From positions 186,001 through 250,000 of the forward strand of contig CAVWXY010000006.1 in assembly GCA_963758945.1 (NCBI GenBank): a DNA stretch of 64,000 nucleotides, written 5' to 3'. Below, piece by piece: positions 57,900-64,000 of the stretch. The stretch comes from VAZQ01 sp963758945 (lineage in GTDB: Bacteria > Pseudomonadota > Alphaproteobacteria > Rhizobiales > Xanthobacteraceae). The number at the start of each line of letters is the position of its first letter. Position 1 is the first letter of the stretch. The notes beneath the pieces are model-generated. The model saw only the letters and a program-made list of their open reading frames with translations, was not told the origin of the DNA and did not search any database. The position numbers and the translations under genes are program-made.

Positions 57900-59333
57900 T
57901 CATTGTTTCGCCGCGTCGGCGGCCACGAAAGCGATGCGCAGCATGTTGGTCGCCCCGGGCGTGCCGAGCGGGACGCCGGCGACGATGATGACGCGCTGGC
58001 CCGGTTCGGCGAATCCGTCCTTGCAGGCGAGGCGGCAGGCGCGTTCCACCATGTCGTCGAGATCGTGAGCGTCCTCGGCCACGATGCAGTGCACGCCCCA
58101 GACCAGCGACAATCGGCGACCAGTGGCGACTCTGGGAGAGATCGCCACGATCGGAGACGTCGGTCGCTCGCGCGCCACCCGCGATCCCGTCGAGCCGGAG
58201 CTCGTCCAGCAGATGATGGCCGAGAGGTCGAGCGTCTCGGCGATCTGTCGCGCCGCCGCGGCGATGGCGTCGGCGCCGGTCGCCTCGGGCTCGGTGCGCT
58301 GGGCGTGCATGATGGTGTGGTAGATCGGATCGCGTTCGACTTCCTCGGCGATGCGGTTCATCGTGGCGACCGCCTCGACCGGAAATTGCCCGGCCGCGGA
58401 TTCCGCCGACAGCATGATCGCGTCCGCTCCCTCGAAGATCGCAGTCGAGACATCCGACACCTCGGCGCGGGTCGGGACCGGGCTCGCGATCATGGATTCG
58501 AGCATCTGGGTCGCGACTACCACCGGCTTGCCGGCGCGGCGCGCCGTGCGCGTCATCTGCTTCTGCAGACCCGGCACCTTTTCCAGCGGCATCTCGACGC
58601 CGAGATCGCCCCGCGCCACCATCAGCGCGTCGGCCAGGTCGATGATCTCGCCGAGCCGGTTGACGGCCTGGGGCTTCTCGATCTTGGCCATGACCGCGGC
58701 GCGGCCGCGCGTGATCTTCTTCGCCTCGGCGATGTCCTCCGGCCGCTGGATGAAGGACAACGCGACCCAGTCGATATCGGCATCGAGCGCCGCTTCGAGA
58801 TCGGAATGGTCCTTTGCCGTGAGCGCCGAGAACGGGATCATGGTGTCGGGCAGGCTCACGCCCTTGCGGTCGGACAGTTTGCCGCCGACCTCGACGCGCG
58901 TGAGAATGCGCGTCTTGTCGGCCTCGATCGCGAGTAGCCTGATCTTGCCATCGTCGAGCAGAAGGGTATGGCCGGGCGCGATTGCCGCGAAGATTTCGGG
59001 ATGCGGCAGGTGCACGCGGGTGGCGTCACCGGGCACGGGATCGGCGTCGAGAGTGAAGGTCTGGCCTTTGGTCAGCGCGACCGGATTGGCCGTGAAGCTG
59101 CCGACCCTGAGCTTGGGGCCCTGAAGATCGACCAGGATGCCGATCGGCCGGCCGTGCTCGGTTTCGACCGCGCGGATCGCCGCAACCAGCTCGCGCATGC
59201 GCTCGTGCGTCGTATGACTCATGTTGATGCGGAAGACGTCGGCGCCCGCCTCGAACAGGCTGGCGATCGCGCTTCGGTCTGAGGAGGCGGGGCCGAGAGT
59301 CGCGACGATCTTGGTCCGGCGCAGACGTCGCAT
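57900..59333 (-). CDS. pyk: Pyruvate kinase
   Basis: Converts phosphoenolpyruvate and ADP to pyruvate and ATP. The 477-residue protein starts MRRLRRTKIVATLGPASSDR and contains FRINMSHTTHERM, the signature AVMAKIEKPQAVNRL with the catalytic Lys, VARGDLGVEMP, and the C-terminal effector domain ICWTSSGSTGSRVARERPTSP. The ATG at 59333 overlaps the DUF1036 stop as TGATG. As written, the frame extends upstream into DUF1036 without a stop because of a frameshift in that gene, giving an apparent fused protein of 667 residues, which is not accepted. Confidence 0.95.
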   Translation of the reverse strand: MRRLRRTKIVATLGPASSDRSAIASLFEAGADVFRINMSHTTHERMRELVAAIRAVETEHGRPIGILVDLQGPKLRVGSFTANPVALTKGQTFTLDADPVPGDATRVHLPHPEIFAAIAPGHTLLLDDGKIRLLAIEADKTRILTRVEVGGKLSDRKGVSLPDTMIPFSALTAKDHSDLEAALDADIDWVALSFIQRPEDIAEAKKITRGRAAVMAKIEKPQAVNRLGEIIDLADALMVARGDLGVEMPLEKVPGLQKQMTRTARRAGKPVVVATQMLESMIASPVPTRAEVSDVSTAIFEGADAIMLSAESAAGQFPVEAVATMNRIAEEVERDPIYHTIMHAQRTEPEATGADAIAAAARQIAETLDLSAIICWTSSGSTGSRVARERPTSPIVAISPRVATGRRLSLVWGVHCIVAEDAHDLDDMVERACRLACKDGFAEPGQRVIIVAGVPLGTPGATNMLRIAFVAADAAKQ

Positions 59334-59903
59334 CAGTTGCGGCTTCGGGGCGGAGGCGTCGGCGCGCCCGGCCGTCCGACCGCCGGCGGTGCCTGCAGCA
59401 TCGGAACGCGCGATTGCAGGGGCTGCATCGGCGCCTGGTCGGCCGAACTCGGTGAGCTGGACCGTCCACGACGGCTGATCGCCGGTATCGACCTCGAAGA
59501 AGCCGGTGCGATCGTAGCCGCGCGCCAGGCAGTCTTCGGTGCCGCGGATGGTGAATTCCTTCTCCCGCGTACACATGAAGGCTTGGCCGGACCACTCGCC
59601 GCCGCGATCGTAGTCGACCGCATAGATGTAATAGAAGCGGGCGACGAGGGCGCCGCGCAGCACGGTCTCGCAGCTGCGGGCGGAGATGTTCCACCAGCCC
59701 TCGGTGGTCCAGCCCTCGTTCTCCTTGTAGCCGATCGCGATCCCGACCCGGTTGCCGGTGTTGTTGCAGAGCCGGAAATCGGCACTGGCCGGTCCCGCCG
59801 TCAGGCTGAGTGCAGCCGCGATCGGTATCGCACAGCCAAGCGCTGTGGTGCCGGCCAGGCGACGCAGGAAGCGAATTTCAGCCCTGGTATGGCGGTCGTT
59901 CAT
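59333..59903 (-). CDS. DUF1036 secreted protein, single-base frameshift
   Basis: Exported protein of the DUF1036 family, unknown function, commonly encoded upstream of pyk in rhizobia. A signal peptide (TTALGCAIPIAAALSLTAGPASA) precedes the domain FRLCNNTGNRVGIAIGYKENEG to about residue 155. The frame then breaks at GAACTC (59445-59450). With one base removed (giving GACTC/GAGTC) the tail is Pro-rich (LTESADQAPMQPLQSR ... PPPRSRN) and stops at 59333, one base inside the pyk start. The restored protein has 189 residues. As written it runs into pyk. Confidence 0.85.
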
Positions 59904-59957
59904 CCGTCCCGCATTCCAATCCGCCCGCCGGCCCGGATATCGATATCGCGTGAACGT

Positions 59958-61244
59958 CTACGGGCTGTCAACGAGGATAGCCCGGAAGTCGTTCACGTTG
60001 GTCAATGTCGGTCCCGGCGTCAGCAGATCACCGAGTTTCTCGAAGAATTCCGTCGAATTATTGTCTTCGAGAAAGGCGGCCGGATCGAGGCCGAGACGGC
60101 GGGCGCGCGCAAGGGTGGTCTCGTCGATGAAGGCGCCAGCCGGGTCCTCAGGCCGTCCAGCCCCGCCATCCGTGCCGTCGGTGTCCCCCGCGAGCGCCGC
60201 GATGCCTTCCGCGCCCGCGAGCGCGATTGCCAGCGCCAGCGCATATTCCTGGTTGGGGCCGCCGCGGCCTTTGCCGCGCAGTGTCACGGTGAACTCGCCG
60301 CCCGAAAGGATCACGGCCCGCCGGCCCGCCCTCGCGAGGTCGCGCGCGAGCCGTGCCTGGGCGGCAGCGACCTCGCGCGCCTCCCCTTCGATCGCGGTGC
60401 CGAGCACGATGCACTCGTAGCCGGCGGTGCGCACGGCGTCTTCCACGCGGCGGAAGACCTCGGCCGGCCGTGTCGCCAGTGCGAACGACGTCTCGGCGAA
60501 GACCGGATCGCCGGGCTTCGGCGTCTCGTTTGCCGCTTCGGCAAGCGCCCGTGTCACCGGTTCCGGCACATCGAGCCGATATCGCGCCACGACGGCGCGA
60601 GCATCGGCCAGGGTGGTGCGGTCGGGCACGGTGGGGCCCGATCCGATCACAGCCGGATCGTCGCCGGGCACGTCGGAGATGCCCAGCGTGACCACCCGCG
60701 CCGGATAGGCGCGCTGCGCAAGGCGCCCGCCTTTGATGCGCGAGAGGTGCTTGCGGACGGTGTTGATCTCGTCGATGGACGCGCCCGAGGCGAGGAGTGC
60801 CCGCGTTACCGCCTGCTTTTCCGTAAGCGAGAGACCGGCGGCGGGTGCGATCCAGTTCGCCGAGGCGCCGCCGGAAACGAGCACCAGCACCAGATCTGCC
60901 GGGCCGGCGGAATCCGCCAGCTCGAGCGTTTCCCGCGTCGCGGCAAGCCCGCGCGCATCGGGCACCGGGTGGCCCGCTTCGACCACGCGGATGATCCGCG
61001 TCGAGGTCGCGTAGCCGTGGCGAGTGACGGCGATGCCGGCCATGCGGCGCGCCGCGACCCCGTGCTCGTCGAGGTAGCAGCGCTCGGCGACGTCGGTCAT
61101 GGAAGCGGCCGCCTTGCCGGCGGCCAGGATGATCAGACGTCCGGATGGCGGCGGCGGCAGGTGCGCGGGGAGACAGCTTGCAGGGCGCGCGGCATCCACG
61201 GCGGCGCAGAACAGGCCTTCGAGAAAGATGCGGGGCGGAACCAT
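59958..61244 (-). CDS. Glycerate 2-kinase (GckA/TtuD/MOFRL family)
   Basis: Phosphorylates glycerate to 2-phosphoglycerate, feeding the lower glycolytic pathway beside pyk. The 428-residue protein has a DUF4147 N-terminal domain (ILAAGKAAASMTDVAE, VLVLVSGGASANWIAPAAGLSL-type motif) and a C-terminal MOFRL domain (ILSGGEFTVTLRGKGRGGPNQE). ATG 61244 (MVPPRIFLEGLFCAAVDAARP) gives the usual start; an upstream in-frame start would add an unrelated tail. The neighbour order with DUF1036 and pyk is conserved in rhizobia. Confidence 0.9.
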   Translation of the reverse strand: MVPPRIFLEGLFCAAVDAARPASCLPAHLPPPPSGRLIILAAGKAAASMTDVAERCYLDEHGVAARRMAGIAVTRHGYATSTRIIRVVEAGHPVPDARGLAATRETLELADSAGPADLVLVLVSGGASANWIAPAAGLSLTEKQAVTRALLASGASIDEINTVRKHLSRIKGGRLAQRAYPARVVTLGISDVPGDDPAVIGSGPTVPDRTTLADARAVVARYRLDVPEPVTRALAEAANETPKPGDPVFAETSFALATRPAEVFRRVEDAVRTAGYECIVLGTAIEGEAREVAAAQARLARDLARAGRRAVILSGGEFTVTLRGKGRGGPNQEYALALAIALAGAEGIAALAGDTDGTDGGAGRPEDPAGAFIDETTLARARRLGLDPAAFLEDNNSTEFFEKLGDLLTPGPTLTNVNDFRAILVDSP

Positions 61245-61462
61245 CAAAGTGCGAATCCGGATGCGGGATGACCCGTGGCGGATGGCCGAGAGCACAGATT
61301 GTCTGCTTCGTGCCGGATTTGTCATCCCCTGTCGCCGGGATGGCGGCGGCATCGGCACCCACGCTGGAAACTGCGCGCTGCCATCACTATCCTATCTGTA
61401 CGGCGAGGTCCGGCGGCCCGCAGGGCCGCCGCGAATTGTTCGAGCGAAAGGAGCACCAGCCC

Positions 61463-61768
61463 ATGGCGCTTGACGACACCACCCGCACCGAGCTCGAGGC
61501 GGCGGCGTTTCGCCGGCTCATCGAGCACTTGCGCGCGCGCACCGACGTGCAGAACATCGACCTCATGAATTTCGCAGGCTTCTGCCGCAATTGCCTGTCG
61601 AATTGGATGAAAGACGCGGCCGATGCCCGCGGCGTGTCGATGTCGAAGGACGAGAGCCGCGAAGCGATTTACGGCATGTCCTACGAGGAATGGAAGACCA
61701 AGCATCAGAAGGAGGCCTCCAAGGAACAGCAGGCCTCATTCGAAAAAGCCGGGCCGCACAAGCATTAA
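61463..61768 (+). CDS. DUF1244 family protein
   Basis: 101-residue protein, conserved in alphaproteobacteria, unknown function. The core DLMNFAGFCRNCLSNWMKDAAD with two Cys and the motif GMSYEEWKTKHQKEAS cover the family. No signal peptide. A GAAAGGAGC site precedes the ATG at 61463. It is 112 bp before gapR in the same direction, an order seen in relatives. Confidence 0.88.
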   Translation: MALDDTTRTELEAAAFRRLIEHLRARTDVQNIDLMNFAGFCRNCLSNWMKDAADARGVSMSKDESREAIYGMSYEEWKTKHQKEASKEQQASFEKAGPHKH

Positions 61769-61880
61769 TTTCTTGCCCTGTGTACTCCGGGGATGACGGG
61801 CCTCGCGCCTTGACGTCGGGGTCCGCAATTCCGAAACCACTCACGCGCTGCACTCGTTCGAGTCGCCAGAGGAGGTTTCG

Positions 61881-62156
61881 ATGGCCACTGCTGCCGCCAC
61901 CAAGGAAGAGCAGCCTGCCACCAGCTTTGCCAAGGATCACCTGAAGGCCTTCGTGGAACGCATCGAGCGGCTGGAGGAAGAGAAAAAGGCGATCGCCGAC
62001 GATATCAGGGACGTCTATTCCGAGGCCAAGGCCAACGGCTTCGACGTCAAGGCTTTGCGAGCGATCGTGCGACTGCGCAAGCAGGATGCCGACGAGCGGC
62101 GCGAGCAGGAGACGATCCTCGAGACCTATATGCATGCGCTGGGCATGCTCAACTGA
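61881..62156 (+). CDS. gapR: Nucleoid-associated protein GapR (DUF2312)
   Basis: 91-residue DNA-binding protein that encircles overtwisted, AT-rich DNA and supports replication and cell-cycle progression in alphaproteobacteria. The coiled region LKAFVERIERLEEEKKAIAD and the following EAKANGFDVKALRAIVRLRKQD match the family from start to end. A GGAGG site precedes the ATG at 61881. Presence supports the alphaproteobacterial assignment. Confidence 0.94.
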   Translation: MATAAATKEEQPATSFAKDHLKAFVERIERLEEEKKAIADDIRDVYSEAKANGFDVKALRAIVRLRKQDADERREQETILETYMHALGMLN

Positions 62157-62180
62157 CGACAGGGGATCGGATGTCAGCGC

Positions 62181-62265
62181 GTAGCCCGCAAGGGGCGGAG
62201 CGAAATGCGGCCCGGTCCTGCCGCGTAGCAAGATCCCGGATTTCGCTTCGCTCCGTCCGGGCTAC
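62181..62265. repeat. GTAGCCCG palindromic intergenic repeat
   Basis: GTAGCCCG (62181-62188) pairs with CGGGCTAC (62258-62265), and GGAGCGAAAT (62197-62206) with ATTTCG plus CTCC around 62240-62254. This is a GTAGCCCG-ended repeat of the kind common in Bradyrhizobium-like genomes, here with a partly degraded middle. It lies between gapR and the DUF882 gene. Confidence 0.6.
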
Positions 62266-62296
62266 ATGGCTCCAACCTTCGACATCTGAAAAGTAA

Positions 62297-62328
62297 CGCC
62301 GCAAGCCGGGTCTCCCCGACTTGCGGCG
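62297..62328. terminator. Bidirectional hairpin between gapR and the DUF882 gene
   Basis: CGCCGCAAG (62297-62305) pairs with CTTGCGGCG (62320-62328), with an inner GGG/CCC pair. No clear T-run follows, so termination is likely but not certain; both convergent genes end near it. Confidence 0.55.
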
Positions 62329-62366
62329 CCACGCCCCCGCGATCCCCCCCGCGATGGGAAGCAGAA

Positions 62367-64000
62367 TTACCGCAGCGACGCCGTGCTGAATGTGGCCGTC
62401 GACATGAAAACCACGGCGCTGCCGTCGAATCGTTCGCTCGTCATGCCGTGATGCGGATCGTTCGAGAACGTCAACAGCATCGTGGCTGCCGGCTTTAACA
62501 GATAGGGACCGAGATTGCGGAAGTCCTGGGCGCCGAGCCGCGTCGTTTTCAGGAAGGACTGTGCGCTCGGACTCACGATGACGGCACGCACCCACGGATC
62601 ATCGACATGGTCGCCGACCCGTACCACGCTCGTGGTCCTGGGCGGCGGCGTCACCGACGGACGGTCGTCGCTGCGCTTGACCGCGACGGTGGTTTCCCGC
62701 GGCGGCGCGGCGCGCGGCGCTCCGAACGCCAGCGGCACTGCGCTGGCGGCCGCGATCGATGCGGGTTGAGAGGCATAGGCGAGAGCAGTCGGGATGGGCT
62801 CGTTGCCGTTGCGATCGGCCAGCGGCCAGGGAGTGGCGCTTGCCGGGGTCGCCGGTTCGGCGCTGGCGACGGCCGGCGGGCGGCGCGTAGCGGACGCTGA
62901 GGCGCGCGAAGAGCTGACCGTCGGCAGGTCGACCTCGTCCGGCAGTCCGCGCCAGTAGCCGCGCGCGTTGATAACGTCGTTTGCCGATACGCTGGTCGGC
63001 GTGAGCGCCTCCGCGGCCTGCGCCAGCCGCACCGGCTTGGAGGTCGCGGATGCGAGCCCAGGGTTCCCGGGCGCGGCGACGACTTCGGACGCGGCCGAGG
63101 CGACCTGATAGCGGTCGGCGATCTTGGCGACCGGCTTGCCGGCGGCCGCGGCGATTTGATGCGTCGGCGGTTGAGCGGGCTTGGTCTGCGGCAGCGGCAC
63201 GGCCGCGGCCTTGGCGACGCGCGTTTCCCTCGCAGCCGCAACCGCAGCCGGCTTCGCCGGGCGCAGGTCGGGCGCGCGCGATCTGGCGGTCGACTTGGCC
63301 GATGCCGCCGCGGTTTCCGTGTCCTCCGCCTCGTCCCTGCCGCCGCCGAAGAGCCTGGCGAGGAAGCTCGGCATGCGGCCGGCTTGCGCCACGGCGGTGC
63401 CTTGGCCGTCCGAGGCCGAGTGGCTGTTGAGCTGCCCCTTCGACAAGACGGCTATCAGCTGCTCCTCCGGCATGCGCGGCCAATGCCGCACGCTGCCGGT
63501 GTCCAAATGGACGAAGGGCGCACCCGAGGTCGGATAAAAGCCGACGCCGCCGCGCTGCGCGCGCAGCCCGGCTGCACGCAGCTCGTCGAGCGGCACGCCG
63601 GGAATGTAGAAGTCGACGGCCTTGCCGAGCATGTGCTGGCTGAATTTGGCGACGCCGCTCGAACGCCGGCGCAACATCGAGTTGGTCTCCGGCGAGCGAT
63701 AACCGCAGACGACCCAGATCGGCTCCTTGGCGCGGACCTCGCGGTGGACCTCCCACAACAGATCGATCAGGTGCGGGTCCATGTTGACCGCTTCGGATTC
63801 CCGCCAGTCGCGCAGCAGGTGATTGATCTTCTTGAGCGCCTCGTCGTCGTAGCGCCCGTTCACCTTGAAGGTGACCGTCAGATCCTCGCCGGTATGGATG
63901 TGATGGAAGGAGATGGTCCGCGTCTCGCCGTCGGCAATGGCGGTCTGCAGAGGGCCGGAGCCGAGAACAACCAGAAGCGCGGCAATGCCGCAGCAATAGC
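62367..64000 (-). CDS. DUF882/YcbK-type peptidoglycan peptidase-like protein, 5' end outside the window
   Basis: At least 544 residues; the frame is open to the right edge. The first visible part is a signal peptide core (GIAALLVVLGSGPLQTAIA), followed by the M15-type (DUF882) domain with the zinc motifs SQHMLGKAVDFYIPG and APFVHLDTG, and WVVCGYRSPETN. The domain ends near the GGVGFYPTSG block. After it comes a long Ala/Pro-rich region of about 250 residues and a short C-terminal segment (WVRAVIVSPSAQSFLKTT). YcbK-like proteins act on cell-wall peptides or are inactive relatives. The long tail is unusual for the family. Transcribed away from the right edge towards gapR. Confidence 0.8.
   Translation of the reverse strand, partial: YCCGIAALLVVLGSGPLQTAIADGETRTISFHHIHTGEDLTVTFKVNGRYDDEALKKINHLLRDWRESEAVNMDPHLIDLLWEVHREVRAKEPIWVVCGYRSPETNSMLRRRSSGVAKFSQHMLGKAVDFYIPGVPLDELRAAGLRAQRGGVGFYPTSGAPFVHLDTGSVRHWPRMPEEQLIAVLSKGQLNSHSASDGQGTAVAQAGRMPSFLARLFGGGRDEAEDTETAAASAKSTARSRAPDLRPAKPAAVAAARETRVAKAAAVPLPQTKPAQPPTHQIAAAAGKPVAKIADRYQVASAASEVVAAPGNPGLASATSKPVRLAQAAEALTPTSVSANDVINARGYWRGLPDEVDLPTVSSSRASASATRRPPAVASAEPATPASATPWPLADRNGNEPIPTALAYASQPASIAAASAVPLAFGAPRAAPPRETTVAVKRSDDRPSVTPPPRTTSVVRVGDHVDDPWVRAVIVSPSAQSFLKTTRLGAQDFRNLGPYLLKPAATMLLTFSNDPHHGMTSERFDGSAVVFMSTATFSTASLR

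Noticed and set aside
57900..59903. A true DUF1036-pyruvate kinase fusion
   Set aside because: A Pro-rich DUF1036 C-terminus with a stop overlapping the pyk start exists one frame away, and the junction sits at a GANTC-derived hexamer.

Overview
The window is 64 kb of high-GC chromosome from an alphaproteobacterium, most likely a Hyphomicrobiales (Rhizobiales) member near Bradyrhizobium, Rhodopseudomonas or Pseudolabrys. The grounds are the housekeeping genes cpdR and gapR, the gene orders kdsD-galU-mltB-DUF459-gltD-gltB and glycerate kinase-DUF1036-pyk-DUF1244-gapR, an RpoH promoter with a ROSE-like thermometer before an hsp20 gene, palindromic intergenic repeats of rhizobial type, and separate modE and mop genes. 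No prophage, insertion sequence, integron or CRISPR array is visible.

Layout. 1-4.3 kb: a 5'-nucleotidase running off the left edge, hemH, and a TetR regulator with a di-iron-type metallo-beta-lactamase-fold protein. 4.5-12.6 kb: a metal-export island with DUF3240, a CusA/CzcA-type RND pump, its membrane fusion protein, a histidine kinase, a response regulator and a PepSY protein on the minus strand, and a divergent PepSY plus cytochrome b pair. A near-identical 17-bp direct-repeat box lies in front of the pump genes and between the divergent units, which suggests one response regulator controls both. 12.6-13.4 kb: no gene recognised. 13.4-25.2 kb: kdsD, galU, mltB, a DUF459 protein, gltD and gltB. 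25.7-36 kb: threonine aldolase, a secreted Pro-rich protein, hsp20 with heat-control elements, an alpha/beta hydrolase, hisN, an MFS transporter, a candidate sRNA, N-formylglutamate amidohydrolase, cpdR, tRNA-Val, an AI-2E-family transporter and a glycosyltransferase. 36-40 kb: modE, mop and modABC with two Mo-boxes. 40-47.6 kb: two long CTAG-bounded palindromes, an adenine-deaminase-type gene, EcsC, dienelactone hydrolase, an exported triple RidA-like protein, fumC, a truncated TPP-enzyme fragment and a ThrE-type exporter. 47.6-55.7 kb: mqo, an alpha/beta hydrolase with an LpxH-like phosphoesterase, a SugE-type exporter, and convergent phoD and phoX, each with a Pho-box-like site. 55.8-64 kb: an ACMSD-like amidohydrolase, rpmJ, a TPR protein, pyk, DUF1036, glycerate kinase, DUF1244, gapR and a DUF882 peptidase-like gene running off the right edge.

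The most striking feature is a set of seven single-base frameshifts in otherwise well-conserved genes (PepSY, mltB, gltB, alpha/beta hydrolase, AI-2E transporter, mqo, DUF1036). In five of them the reading frame is restored by removing one base from GAACTC, GAGTTC or GAATTC to give GANTC, the CcrM methylation site of alphaproteobacteria. This looks like a systematic base-calling artefact at methylated adenines rather than gene decay, and it creates an apparent DUF1036-pyruvate kinase fusion. Intergenic regulation is rich: the shared metal box, a TetR operator, two Mo-boxes, Pho-boxes, an RpoH promoter with thermometer, and a candidate small RNA with anti-Shine-Dalgarno loops.
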